From an uncultured Methylococcaceae bacterium (GTDB lineage: Bacteria > Pseudomonadota > Gammaproteobacteria > Methylococcales > Methylococcaceae), in contig CAIODU010000263.1 in assembly GCA_903857165.1 (NCBI GenBank), forward strand, positions 1 through 38,642: a stretch of 38,642 nt of DNA, given 5' to 3'. Made by a program: the position numbers and the translations under genes. Below are positions 1-11,584 of the stretch, one piece after another. Within the stretch, counting starts at the first letter, position 1, and every line of letters begins with the position of its first letter. The notes beneath the pieces are model-generated. The model ran no database searches, had not been told where the DNA came from, and saw only the letters and a program-made list of their open reading frames with translations.

Positions 1-86
1 TCCAAGTTTGGTGTATCAAGAAAGTCACGCAAAGCTAGATCGGTATCGGGTGAAACTTGTACAGTCCAACGAACAGCAGCAGCCAT
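1..86 (-). CDS. Partial CDS (5' end only): ribbon-helix-helix-like DNA-binding protein, possible antitoxin
   Basis: Reverse strand from the ATG at 86 reads MAAAVRWTVQVSPDTDLALRDFLDTPNL and runs off the window edge. The WTVxVSxDTDLALRxFL pattern resembles RHH antitoxin-like proteins. Purine-rich AAAGGGG lies upstream of the ATG. Confidence 0.5.
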   Translation of the reverse strand, partial: MAAAVRWTVQVSPDTDLALRDFLDTPNL

Positions 87-229
87 GTTATTACCCCTTT
101 AGAGTCGTTGTTGTGTTGTCCCAATGATGCGGTTTGCAAGCGCTTTGCGCTCCTTCAATTATGCTCAATCCGAGTCGCGCAGGACAAGCTCACCGCACCT
201 TACCAGTTTTCCTCAATGATAACACCCTC

Positions 230-942
230 TCAAACCACAATCACACTCACAGGATCAGTCCAAAACCCTTCGCCGCCGCTGCCGATGGCGCGGATGCGGA
301 ACCAGTAGGTCTGGGCGGGGGTCAACCCTTCCAGCAGGATATGGGTTCCGGTCGCCGAGGTGGTGGCGGGTTTCCAATTGTCTTGATTAGTTGGGTCAAC
401 TGGAGCCATCTGCACTTCATAGCTTTTCGCCCCGGCAAGCCGTGCGACATGCAGCATCAAGGAGCCGCTTTTAGGCCCGTGGGCAATCTTAAAATCAGAC
501 GGGGCGGGTAAAGTGCCGCCATGTATGCCGCGCACGATGTCTTTGCGCAGATCATAGCCGGTGGTTGCCAGCAGTGCCGTGTCGAGATGGGCTACTAGTT
601 CCAAATAGTTGGCGAGATGTTTGAGCAGGTCAGTCCAAGTCTGCCGTGCCACATCGCGTTGGGCGATTTTCAAAGTGTCGCGGGTCAGGCTGGCATGGTA
701 GGCATCCAGATAAACCTTAAACGCTTCATTCAGTTGGGCCAAGGAAGGGACTGGCTCCGGCCAAGGCTCTGGATTGTAGGGTTGTCGGTCAAGGCGGAGA
801 GGATATGTCCGGCCTTAGCCTGGAAATCCGCCTCGTTCAATGAATCAAATTGGCTTAACTTAATGGCAGTGACGCTGGAGCGCGGGAACGAGAAAAATGC
901 TTTATATTTGCAAACGGGGTGGTTTGAAATTGGATCACAAGC
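230..942 (-). pseudogene. Fibronectin type III-like domain protein, apparently frameshifted and without an obvious start codon
   Basis: The 230..742 ORF ends in an FN3-like module (SYEVQMAPVD...GLTPAQTYWFRIRAIGSGGEGFWTDPVSV). Its frame is open to 814. A second minus-strand frame, open 733..942, reads SSVTAIKLSQFDSLNEADFQAKAGHILSALTDNPTIQSL, which looks like the missing N-terminus but is out of frame. Confidence 0.5.
872..892. repeat. Half-site of a palindromic repeat (ACGCTGGAGCGCGGGAACGAG)
   Basis: Matches 17 of 21 positions of the element at 38481..38501 (AAGCTGGAGCTTGGGAACCAG). Confidence 0.4.
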
Positions 943-1088
943 TCAGGGCGGACTTCGACGAGATCAGGGCGAACGGGTAGGCTTTGATCGTGCCCGCCTT
1001 AAGTTGGTAGCCGAATTGCCGAAGGATAAACGCGATGGCAACAACGCAACAAGGTACACTATGCTGCCAAACCAAACTTGCCATAGCC

Positions 1089-1550
1089 ATGCCGCACAAA
1101 CCCAAACACCCCCAGTCATTCCTGAAAGACTCGGCTTTTCTGGATATTTTCCGGCGCATCGAACTCCATGACAAACTGCTGAGATCAGTCAAAAAGGCAT
1201 TGCCTGAGATATTGGCAAACGAATGCCCGCATTGCGTGGCGCGTGAGGATGGAGCCTTGGTCATTTTTTCCGATTCGCAGATGGTCGCATCCCAACTAAG
1301 GTTTTATGCGCCATCAATATTAGCAAAACTTAATGAAAACCTAGAATCACCGTTCAAGCGGGTTTTGGTTAGAAATCTTCCGACCCCGGAGCCAGAAATA
1401 GCGGACAAACCGATGAGGCCCACTTCCCAGGAAGTCATCGAGATGGTGAAAGCCAGCAGCAAGGACGCACCCTGCGACGAGTTGGCCGTGGCCTTGGCAA
1501 AGTTGGGCGCAACGATGGAACGGCACGCTAAGGCAATTTCCAGAAAATAA
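1089..1550 (+). CDS. DUF721 / DciA-like protein
   Basis: ORF 1035..1550; likely start at MPHKPKHPQSF (1089). Size, content (ALVIFSDSQMVASQLRFYAPSILAKLN) and position beyond lpxC fit the DUF721 family. Confidence 0.65.
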   Translation: MPHKPKHPQSFLKDSAFLDIFRRIELHDKLLRSVKKALPEILANECPHCVAREDGALVIFSDSQMVASQLRFYAPSILAKLNENLESPFKRVLVRNLPTPEPEIADKPMRPTSQEVIEMVKASSKDAPCDELAVALAKLGATMERHAKAISRK

Positions 1551-1560
1551 CCCTCCCAAT

Positions 1561-1606
1561 GTAGGATGCCCCCTAGGGCGCCATGGTGGCCTGAAGGCCA
1601 CCCTAC
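1561..1606. repeat. Paired REP-like palindromes (BIME-like) with outward GTAG heads
   Basis: GTAGGATGCCCCCTAGGGCGCC on + followed by GGTGGCCtgaAGGCCACCCTAC. Read on -, the second unit is GTAGGGTGGCC-TTCA-GGCCACC. Intergenic between the DUF721 gene and lpxC. Confidence 0.65.
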
Positions 1607-1694
1607 AGGCAAAGGCATTCTGGTAAATGTCCTAAGGAAAAAAACCTAGGCGCCGTTCCGTTATTTAAGGGTAGGTGGACTGGATGAAGGCGGT

Positions 1695-2609
1695 TTAGCG
1701 TATTGCCTGGATAGTGCGCATGTAAGAGATGGGAAGCCCTTCTTCTTCGCTGTAGGTCACGGATTCCCATGCATCCTTCTGTTTCAGCAATTCCCTAAGC
1801 AATTGATTGTTGAGGCCATGGCCTGACTTGAAGCCGACAAATGATCCGATCAGGCTGTGTCCGAGCAAGTAAAGGTCGCCGATTGCATCCAGTATTTTGT
1901 GTTTGACGAATTCGTCCGCGTAACGAAGCCCGTCTTCGTTTAGAATCCGGTAATTGTCCACGACGATTGCGTTGTCCATGCTGCCGCCCAAGGCCAGCTT
2001 CCTCTTGCGCAATGCTTCGATGTCACGCATGAAACCAAACGTCCTGGCCCGGCTGACCTCCTTGACGAAGGAGGTGGAGGAAAAGTCTATGCTGGCGGTT
2101 TGATTGTCCCGGTTGAACACCGGGTGGTCGAAGTCAATGGTGAAGGTCACTTTAAAACCATCGTAAGGTTCGAACTTCGCCCATTTGTCGCCGTCTTCAA
2201 CCATCACTTCTTTTTTAATGCGGATGAATTTCTTCGGTGCGTCCTGCTCCAAGATTCCCGCCGATTGGACCAGAAATACAAATGGCCCGGCGCTGCCATC
2301 CATGATGGGCACTTCTGACGCACTGACATCAATGTAGGCATTGTCGATGCCCAAACCCGCCAGCGCGGATAGGAGATGTTCCACGGTGGAAATTTTGACT
2401 TTGCCTTGGACGAGCGTGGTCGAGAGTGTGGTGTCCCCGACATTCTCGGGTCTTGCCTCAATCACAACCGGTTCAGCTAGATCTACTCGCCGGAATTTGA
2501 TGCCACTGTTGGGCGCGGCCGGCCGCAAGGTCAAATAGACCTTTTGGCCGGTATGCAATCCCACACCGGTTGCTCTTATTACGTTTTTTAGTGTTCTCTG
2601 CCTTATCAT
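1695..2609 (-). CDS. lpxC: UDP-3-O-acyl-N-acetylglucosamine deacetylase
   Basis: [31 protein letters not shown]...; [37 protein letters not shown]. Located after ftsZ as in many gammaproteobacteria. Confidence 0.97.
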   Translation of the reverse strand: MIRQRTLKNVIRATGVGLHTGQKVYLTLRPAAPNSGIKFRRVDLAEPVVIEARPENVGDTTLSTTLVQGKVKISTVEHLLSALAGLGIDNAYIDVSASEVPIMDGSAGPFVFLVQSAGILEQDAPKKFIRIKKEVMVEDGDKWAKFEPYDGFKVTFTIDFDHPVFNRDNQTASIDFSSTSFVKEVSRARTFGFMRDIEALRKRKLALGGSMDNAIVVDNYRILNEDGLRYADEFVKHKILDAIGDLYLLGHSLIGSFVGFKSGHGLNNQLLRELLKQKDAWESVTYSEEEGLPISYMRTIQAIR

Positions 2610-2635
2610 CGGTACACCCATAAGCTTTGATTTCG

Positions 2636-2656
2636 CCCACCCAACGTTTGGGTAGG
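2636..2656. promoter_or_regulatory. Hairpin in the ftsZ-lpxC intergenic region
   Basis: CCCACCCAA-CGT-TTGGGTAGG inverted repeat upstream of lpxC; no obvious T-tract. Confidence 0.3.
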
Positions 2657-2741
2657 CTATTTACAGGACAACCAGCGCCCGTGTCAGGGCAAGTCGATAA
2701 ATTGTCGCAACTGACACGCGCGAGGTCTCCTCCGGTCCCCG

Positions 2742-3887
2742 TCAATCCGCCTGGCGTCTCAGGAAAGCGGGAATATCCAAGTACTCCAAGTCCATCTCTT
2801 TCTTAGGCTCACCCCTAGTGTCGTGCTTCGGTTTATTGCGAATGCTCGTCGGTTTGTCGAGAGCGCCATAATCAATCTCGCCATTGTGGGTTTTCACCAG
2901 ACGAATCGGAGCTTCGTTCAATTGGCGCTGGCTGGCAAGCCCCGTCGCGACGACCGTGACGCGCAATTCATCCTTGAGCTCGGCATCAACGGAAACCCCG
3001 GCCACCACAATCGCGTCATCAGCCGCGAATTCGTGGATCACGTTGCCGACTTCGTTAAATTCGCTGAGGGTAAGATCCGAACCGCCGGCGATGTTGATGA
3101 GAATGCCTCTGGCGCCTTGCAGGTTGATGTCGTCGAGCAGCGGGCTGGCTATGGCCCTTTCCGCAGCCTCGCGTGCGCGGTTCTCACCGACGGCGACACC
3201 CGTGCCCATCATTGCCATGCCCATTTCGGACATCACCGTACGCACGTCGGCGAAGTCCACGTTGATGATCCCCGGATGGGTGATCAGATCGGCGATGCCC
3301 TGCACCGCTCCCAACAGCACATCATTGGCTGCGGCAAATGCCTCGATAAGGCTGACGTTCTTGCCCAGCACCGGCAGCAGCTTTTCGTTAGGGATGGTGA
3401 TGAGGGAATCGACAAACTGGCTCAATTCCTCAATGCCCTTCTCCGCGATGGCCCTGCGCTTTTTGCCCTCGAAATGGAAAGGCTTGGTGACCACCGCGAC
3501 GGTCAAAATCCCTGCCTCCTTGGCAATTTCGGCGATGACTGGCGCGGCCCCGGTGCCGGTGCCGCCCCCCATGCCCGCAGTGATGAACACCATGTCCGCA
3601 CCATCCAGCACCTCAAGGATGCGTTCGCGGTCATCCAAGGCGGCCTGCCGTCCGATATCCGGATTGGCACCCGCGCCAAGACCCTTGGTCAGCGCGTTGC
3701 CGAGTTGGATCACCGACCGGGCATTGATGCTTTTCAACGCCTGTGCATCGGTGTTGGCGCAAATGAAGTCCACGCCTTCGATATGGCTGTTGACCATGTG
3801 ATTGACCGCGTTACCGCCCCCCCCGCCTACGCCGACGACTTTAATGACGGCTTTTTGACTGTAGGAATCCGCTATTTCAAATTTCAT
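2742..3887 (-). CDS. ftsZ: Cell division protein FtsZ
   Basis: VVGVGGGGGNAVNHM, GGGTGTGAAPVIAE and the C-terminal peptide DLEYLDIPAFLRRQAD. Start chosen at MKFEIADSYSQ. Confidence 0.99.
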   Translation of the reverse strand: MKFEIADSYSQKAVIKVVGVGGGGGNAVNHMVNSHIEGVDFICANTDAQALKSINARSVIQLGNALTKGLGAGANPDIGRQAALDDRERILEVLDGADMVFITAGMGGGTGTGAAPVIAEIAKEAGILTVAVVTKPFHFEGKKRRAIAEKGIEELSQFVDSLITIPNEKLLPVLGKNVSLIEAFAAANDVLLGAVQGIADLITHPGIINVDFADVRTVMSEMGMAMMGTGVAVGENRAREAAERAIASPLLDDINLQGARGILINIAGGSDLTLSEFNEVGNVIHEFAADDAIVVAGVSVDAELKDELRVTVVATGLASQRQLNEAPIRLVKTHNGEIDYGALDKPTSIRNKPKHDTRGEPKKEMDLEYLDIPAFLRRQAD

Positions 3888-3935
3888 ACTTTCCACCCCA
3901 TGTCTTCCTGCGACTTGAATTGCCAATAAAAAAAA

Positions 3936-5171
3936 CTAAAAATTACCTTGAAACCAACTTTTCATTTTGCTTAACATCCTTCTGAATCCTCCGTCCCCCA
4001 AAGAACCTCTTTCCCCATGCGGGCCGTGCTGCCGTCCGAACAGCAATAATCCCACCCCGGTCGAATAAGCGGGGTTGCGGATGATATCCCCCAATCCGGT
4101 GACAAATTGAGGCAAACCCAAACGCACCGGCATGTGGAAAATTTCTTCGGCCAAGTCCACCAAACCCTCGACTCTGGCACTGCCGCCGCTCAGAACGATG
4201 CCGGCGGCGATCAAATCCTCGAATCCGCTCCGCCTCAACTCAGCCTGCACCAGCAACAACAACTCCTCGTAGCGCGGCTCGACGATTTCCGCAAGGTTGA
4301 GCCTGGAAATCTGCCGGGAGGGTCTGTCGCCGATGCTGGGCACTTCAATGGTCTCCTCCAACTTGGCCAGTTGCGTCAGCGCACAGGCATATTTGATCTT
4401 GATCTCTTCGGCATACTGGGCGGGTGTCCGCAAGGCCACGGCAATATCGTTGGTCACTTGGTCACCGGCAATCGGGATGACCGCCGTATGGCGGATCGCA
4501 CCGTCGGTGAAAACCGCTATATCGGTTGTGCCTCCGCCAATGTCGACTAGGCAAACACCCAACTCCTTTTCGTCTTCCGCCAGCACGGCATGGGCCGAAG
4601 CCAATTGCTCCAAGATGACATCATCCACTTCCAAACCGCAACGCCTGATGCATTTTTCGATATTCTGCGCGGCACTGACCGACCCGGTTACGATATGCAC
4701 CCTCGCCTCAAGGCGTATGCCTGACATGCCGATAGGCTCCTTTATGCCTTCCTGGCGGTCGATGACAAACTCTTGGGGCAGGATATGCAGTATTTTCTGA
4801 TCGGCGGGGATTGCCACCGCCCGGGCCGAATCAATCACCCGGTCAACATCGCTTTGGGTGACTTCCTTCTCCTTGATGGCAACGATGCCATGGGAGTTCA
4901 TGCTGCTAATGTGGCTACCGGCTATTCCCGCATATACGGAGTGGATTCGGCAGCCCGCCATCAACTCAGCCTCTTCAATGGCGCGTTGGATGGACTGCAC
5001 CGTCGCTTCCAGATTGACCACCACGCCTTTCTTCAGGCCACGGGAAGGCTGGGAACCGATGCCAATGACCTCGATTTCACCATCCTCCTTCATTTCACCG
5101 ACGATAGCGGCCACTTTTGAAGTGCCAATATCCAATCCAACAATCAAATTATGTTCCGATTTTCTTGCCAT
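3936..5171 (-). CDS. ftsA: Cell division protein FtsA
   Basis: NLIVGLDIGTSKVAAIVGE, LVDIGGGTTDIAVFTDG, C-terminal amphipathic KMKSWFQGNF. Start chosen at MARKSEHN. Confidence 0.98.
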   Translation of the reverse strand: MARKSEHNLIVGLDIGTSKVAAIVGEMKEDGEIEVIGIGSQPSRGLKKGVVVNLEATVQSIQRAIEEAELMAGCRIHSVYAGIAGSHISSMNSHGIVAIKEKEVTQSDVDRVIDSARAVAIPADQKILHILPQEFVIDRQEGIKEPIGMSGIRLEARVHIVTGSVSAAQNIEKCIRRCGLEVDDVILEQLASAHAVLAEDEKELGVCLVDIGGGTTDIAVFTDGAIRHTAVIPIAGDQVTNDIAVALRTPAQYAEEIKIKYACALTQLAKLEETIEVPSIGDRPSRQISRLNLAEIVEPRYEELLLLVQAELRRSGFEDLIAAGIVLSGGSARVEGLVDLAEEIFHMPVRLGLPQFVTGLGDIIRNPAYSTGVGLLLFGRQHGPHGERGSLGDGGFRRMLSKMKSWFQGNF

Positions 5172-5184
5172 GCTCATTAGTTCT

Positions 5185-6947
<1,763 letters not shown>

Positions 6948-6950
6948 TCA

Positions 6951-7886
6951 TCAATTTGCCAATGGCTCGCCCACGATGCGGACTTCCGACTCAAGGCATA
7001 TGCCATGGCTCAATTTTACCTGCTCACGCACTTTTTCGATTAGACGCTCAATGTCCCCGGCGCTTGCCCCGCCAAGGTTCACAATGAAATTGGCGTGCTT
7101 CTCCGACACGCACGCATCGCCGATGCGATAGCCCTTCAAACCGCAGGACTCAATCAATCTGGCGGCATGGTCCCCAGGCGGATTGCGGAACACCGACCCA
7201 CAACTCGGTTGGTTGACCGGTTGGGTTGCCGCGCGTTTTGCCAACAGTGACTTGATGTGTTCGCGGCCCTGGCCGGTATCGCCTGGAATCAGCTTCAGTT
7301 CCGCCGCTAAAAACCACTCGCCGTCGGGGCCGTTGACGCTACGGTAGCCAACCTGATATTCATCGACTGTCCTCTCGCGGACACTACCGAAGCGATCAAC
7401 CGTCCATGCCTTATCCACCAAAGGCCAAGTTTCCCCGCCAAAAGCACCGGCATTCATCGCCAAGGCGCCCCCTAAAGTGCCGGGGATGCCCGCCAAGAAC
7501 TCGGCACCGTTCAAGCCTAGCCCGGCGCAGAAACGTGCCACATGGGCGCATGGAACGCCGGCTTCCGCGTAAATCCGCCCATCTGCAACGCCATGCATCG
7601 CTTTAAGCCGGTTTTTCGTGCAGATGACCACTCCCCCAATGCCTCCGTCACGCACCAGCAAGTTACTGCCTAAACCAAGCCAAAACAAAGGCTTGTCAGC
7701 TAGCAAAGCACGCAAGAAGCACACTAGATCGGCCTTGTCGGCAGGTAGGTACAGTTGTTCCGCCGGACCGCCGACACGCCAAGAGGTGTGTTCGCTAAGG
7801 GATTCGTTGTAGCGCAACTCCCCCCGCAATTCGTGGTGAATGGTCACCGGACTATCAAATTTGCCCAGAGGTGCAATCCTACCCAT
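6951..7886 (-). CDS. murB: UDP-N-acetylenolpyruvoylglucosamine reductase
   Basis: [55 protein letters not shown]. Start uncertain: ATG at 7886 gives an ATGGGTAG overlap with the murC stop; ATG at 7904 is the alternative. Confidence 0.95.
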   Translation of the reverse strand: MGRIAPLGKFDSPVTIHHELRGELRYNESLSEHTSWRVGGPAEQLYLPADKADLVCFLRALLADKPLFWLGLGSNLLVRDGGIGGVVICTKNRLKAMHGVADGRIYAEAGVPCAHVARFCAGLGLNGAEFLAGIPGTLGGALAMNAGAFGGETWPLVDKAWTVDRFGSVRERTVDEYQVGYRSVNGPDGEWFLAAELKLIPGDTGQGREHIKSLLAKRAATQPVNQPSCGSVFRNPPGDHAARLIESCGLKGYRIGDACVSEKHANFIVNLGGASAGDIERLIEKVREQVKLSHGICLESEVRIVGEPLAN

Positions 7887-9336
7887 TGTTGATATTTTCA
7901 CCATGGATGGCTTTGGCGGCGAGCCGTCCCGGCAACTCTGCCGCCATTGCGCCAATACTACCTGCGCCCATGGTCAACACCACGTCTCCTGGACAGAGTA
8001 TCTTCGGCAATATTTCGCTCAATTCCTCGGCCTTCGGCACAAAAATTGGATCGACCAAGCCACGTATGCGGATGGCACGGGAAAGTGAGCGTCCATTCAC
8101 ACCGGCCACTGGCGGCTCTCCAGCCGCGTAAATGTCCAACAGGATCAGTAAATCAACCTTTGACAACACCGCCACGAAATCCTCGAACAGGTCGCGGGTG
8201 CGCGTGTACCGATGCGGCTGGAACACCACCACCAAGCGCCTCCCTGGAAAAGCCTGTCTGGCGGCATCCAAAGTCGCCGCAACCTCGCGTGGATGATGCC
8301 CGTAGTCGTCAACGAAGGTGACGGAACCCCCGCCCCAAGGAATTTCGCCATTGATCTGGAAACGCCGGCCTATGCCTTTGAACATGGTCAAGGCGCGCTG
8401 GATGGCCTCGTCACTCACACCCAGTTCGGAGGCCACGCCAATCACCGCCAGGGCGTTGAGTACATTGTGGCTGCCGGGCAGTTTGAGAGTCACCTCCAGT
8501 TCGCTATCGCAAGCCGATCTCCGAACGGTGAAACGGGTGCTCAATCCTTGCCTGACGATATTCACCGCGCGGATGTCGGCTTCCTCGCTAAAACCGTAGG
8601 TTATCACTGGTTTGTTGACGCTAGGCAAAATATCGCGAATGCCTGGGTCGTCAATACACAAGACCGCTAACCCGTAGAAGGGGAGATGGTGGAGGAATTC
8701 GATGAAGGTTGCCTTGAGCCGCTGGAAATCGCCCCCGTAAGTCTCCATGTGGTCTTCATCGATATTGGTGACGATGGCGATCATCGGCTGGAGGTGCAGG
8801 AACGAGGCATCGCTTTCATCGGCCTCGGCAACCAAATAATCGCCCCCGCCCAATTGCGCGTTAGTGCCCGCGCTATTCAATCTGCCGCCGATGACGAAGG
8901 TAGGGTCAAGGCCCGCTTCGGCCAAGACGCTGGCAGCCAGACTGGTGGTCGTGGTTTTGCCATGGGTACCGGCAACGGCGATGCCATAACGGAAACGCAT
9001 CAACTCGGCCAGCATTTCGGCGCGGGAGACCACCGGTATTTTCTGTAGGCGCGCCGTCTCCACTTCAGGGTTCGTATTGCCGACTGCGCTGGAGATGACC
9101 ACAACCTCGGCTGTCCTCACGTTTTCAGCGTCATGCCCGACAAACACTTCCGCCCCCAAACCGGCCAAACGGCGGGCATTGGGGTTCATCTGCAAATCCG
9201 AACCGGAGACCTTGTAGCCTAAGTTGATGAGCACTTCGGCAATGCCGCTCATCCCCACTCCGCCGATGCCGACGAAATGGATCCGGCGTATGCGATCCAT
9301 GCCGTATTTTTCGACCATGGCATGGGGGAATCTCAT
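7879..9336 (-). CDS. murC: UDP-N-acetylmuramate--L-alanine ligase
   Basis: [49 protein letters not shown] at 9336 makes an ATGA overlap with murG. Confidence 0.98.
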   Translation of the reverse strand: MRFPHAMVEKYGMDRIRRIHFVGIGGVGMSGIAEVLINLGYKVSGSDLQMNPNARRLAGLGAEVFVGHDAENVRTAEVVVISSAVGNTNPEVETARLQKIPVVSRAEMLAELMRFRYGIAVAGTHGKTTTTSLAASVLAEAGLDPTFVIGGRLNSAGTNAQLGGGDYLVAEADESDASFLHLQPMIAIVTNIDEDHMETYGGDFQRLKATFIEFLHHLPFYGLAVLCIDDPGIRDILPSVNKPVITYGFSEEADIRAVNIVRQGLSTRFTVRRSACDSELEVTLKLPGSHNVLNALAVIGVASELGVSDEAIQRALTMFKGIGRRFQINGEIPWGGGSVTFVDDYGHHPREVAATLDAARQAFPGRRLVVVFQPHRYTRTRDLFEDFVAVLSKVDLLILLDIYAAGEPPVAGVNGRSLSRAIRIRGLVDPIFVPKAEELSEILPKILCPGDVVLTMGAGSIGAMAAELPGRLAAKAIHGENINNG

Positions 9337-10400
9337 CGGCCGGCCTCCATCAGGCAAATCTCGGCAACCCGCTGTGCGGCATCAGTCTTGGCGAGGGAAC
9401 GGGCATTGCGAGCCATTGCGGCAATTCGTTCGGGGGCTTGGATCAGTGATTTCAATTCATCGGCCAAATGTTGGGGGGTTAATTGGGACTGGGGCATCAG
9501 CACTGCGGCATCGGCATCCGACAAGTAGCGGGCATTCGCCGTTTGATGGTCATCAATGGCGTAAGGGTAAGGAATCAAGATGGAAGGGAGCGCGACGGAG
9601 GCCAATTCGCTCAATGTCACCGCTCCTGCCCGGCAAATCGCCAAGTCAGCCCACAGATAAGCTTCAGCCATATCCTGAATAAATGCGGTCACCGTGGCAT
9701 CAACCCCAAGGCTGGCATAGCGATCCTCGGTTGCCTTAAGCATGGCCTCGCCGGTCTGATGGCGAATTTCCATTTTTTCGCCTGTCAAAGAAATGGCCTC
9801 GGGCACTGCTTCGTTCAATGCCTTCGCGCCAAGGCTGCCGCCCAGTATCAATAGCCGGGGGATTGTTTCCCCGGCCGGCTTTTCCGCTGCCACGGCTTCG
9901 ACAATGGATCGACGCAACGGATTGCCCACGCAACAGGCATCCACTTTAGCGTTGAAACTTCTTGGGAATGCCTCAAGCACTTTCGTCGACCATTTTACCA
10001 AAAGTCGGTTAGTCGTACCGGGAATTCTGTTTTGCTCGTGAATCACCAGGGGTATTCCAAACAGCCTCGCCATTATACCCCCCGGCCCCGCCACGAAACC
10101 ACCCATGCCCAACACCACATCGGGCTTGAAACTCCGCAAAATCCGACCGGCCTGCCAGCAGGCGACTAATAGTTTGAATGGGGCTTGCAACTGGGCCAAC
10201 AGGCCTTTGCCGCGAAACCCGGAAATCGTAAGCCACTCGATGAGTATGCCTTCTTTAGGAACCAATCGGGATTCCATGCCCGCACGGGTTCCCATCCATT
10301 TCACTTCGCAACCTTGCTGCCGTAACACGTCCGCCACAGCCAAAGCGGGAAATATATGTCCGCCGGTCCCCCCGGCCAAGATCATGACACGCGCTACCAT
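9333..10400 (-). CDS. murG: Undecaprenyldiphospho-muramoylpentapeptide beta-N-acetylglucosaminyltransferase
   Basis: [70 protein letters not shown]. Confidence 0.98.
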   Translation of the reverse strand: MVARVMILAGGTGGHIFPALAVADVLRQQGCEVKWMGTRAGMESRLVPKEGILIEWLTISGFRGKGLLAQLQAPFKLLVACWQAGRILRSFKPDVVLGMGGFVAGPGGIMARLFGIPLVIHEQNRIPGTTNRLLVKWSTKVLEAFPRSFNAKVDACCVGNPLRRSIVEAVAAEKPAGETIPRLLILGGSLGAKALNEAVPEAISLTGEKMEIRHQTGEAMLKATEDRYASLGVDATVTAFIQDMAEAYLWADLAICRAGAVTLSELASVALPSILIPYPYAIDDHQTANARYLSDADAAVLMPQSQLTPQHLADELKSLIQAPERIAAMARNARSLAKTDAAQRVAEICLMEAGR

Positions 10401-11584
10401 GTCGACCTCTCCCTACACACACCGCCACATCCTTCAACGATTTCACTGCGCACTCGGAACAGCAGTGCCAGCGCGGCACACATGACAATCATGCTGCCGC
10501 CTCCATAGCTCATCAGCGGAAGGGTCAAACCCTTAGTCGGCAGCATGCCCATGTTGACCCCCATATTGATAAATGCCTGCAAACCAAACCAAATGCCGAG
10601 TCCATAGGCGATGAATGCGGCGAAGGTATTTCCCACCCGTTCCGCTAAACGGCCAATCACAAATGCCCGCCACACAATGATGGAGAACAGCGAGATAACC
10701 AAGAAGGCACCCATCAAACCCAATTCTTCCCCGATCACCGAAAACAAAAAATCGGTGTGGGCCTCCGGCAGGAAAAACAACTTTTGCACACTGGAACCTA
10801 ATCCCACGCCCATCCATTCCCCCCGCCCAAAGGCAATCAAGGCCTGTGTCAGTTGGAATCCTGTGTTCAGCGGATCCGACCAAGGGTCGGCGAAACTCAA
10901 CACACGCTTTAGTCGATAAGGGGAGGTAAGAACCAAGTAGGCAGCACCTCCGCCGGCCATGGCAAGTAAAATGCCGAACTGCACCAATCTTGCCCCTGCC
11001 AAGAACAGCATTCCCATTGCCACCGCCACGATGACTGCGGCAGAACCAAAATCAGGCTCTTTCAACAACAAAACACAGGCCACCGCCAACATCGTCATCG
11101 GGCGCAGCATCCCCTGCCAAGAAGTCCTTACCATTTGCATCCGGTGGGTGATGAAGGTCGCCATGTACACCACAGCAATAAGCTTGAACACCTCGGATAC
11201 CTGAATGCGCAACCCAAGGATATTCAACCAGCGGACACTGCCATTGACGGTCTTACCCAAGCCCGGCACCAGAACGAGTGCCAGCAGAAACAATCCTGCC
11301 ACAAACAAGAATTGGGCATATTTTTCCCAAAACGCCAAGGGACGGGAGGCCACGAACACCGCTACGGCAATGCCTATGAAGACATGGGCCAGTTGATGTT
11401 TGGGGAAATAAAAACTATCGTTGGCCAGTTTTTCACCCAAATGCAGGGAAGCGGACGCGACCATGATGTAGCCCAGCACCAAGATACCCATTGAAACGCT
11501 GAGCAATACGGTGTCTAGGTAAAAGCGTTTATGCCCCCATTGCAATACTAATCCTCGACTTTTTCCGGCAACAAGTGCTTTCAT
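10394..11584 (-). CDS. ftsW: Lipid II polymerase FtsW (SEDS family)
   Basis: Polytopic protein with GFQLTQALIAFGRGEWMGVGLGSSVQKLFFLPEAHTDFLFSVIGEELG and GLTLPLMSYGGGSM. Confidence 0.98.
   Translation of the reverse strand: MKALVAGKSRGLVLQWGHKRFYLDTVLLSVSMGILVLGYIMVASASLHLGEKLANDSFYFPKHQLAHVFIGIAVAVFVASRPLAFWEKYAQFLFVAGLFLLALVLVPGLGKTVNGSVRWLNILGLRIQVSEVFKLIAVVYMATFITHRMQMVRTSWQGMLRPMTMLAVACVLLLKEPDFGSAAVIVAVAMGMLFLAGARLVQFGILLAMAGGGAAYLVLTSPYRLKRVLSFADPWSDPLNTGFQLTQALIAFGRGEWMGVGLGSSVQKLFFLPEAHTDFLFSVIGEELGLMGAFLVISLFSIIVWRAFVIGRLAERVGNTFAAFIAYGLGIWFGLQAFINMGVNMGMLPTKGLTLPLMSYGGGSMIVMCAALALLFRVRSEIVEGCGGVCRERSTW

Noticed and set aside
617-1171. 184-aa plus-strand ORF over the FN3 gene region
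   Set aside because: Opposite to the FN3-like reading frames and overlaps the better supported DUF721 gene; no recognisable motifs.
2823-3929. 368-aa plus-strand ORF (and the 305-aa ORF 2884..3801) opposite ftsZ
   Set aside because: Antisense to a fully recognisable ftsZ; low-complexity translation typical of GC-rich shadow ORFs.
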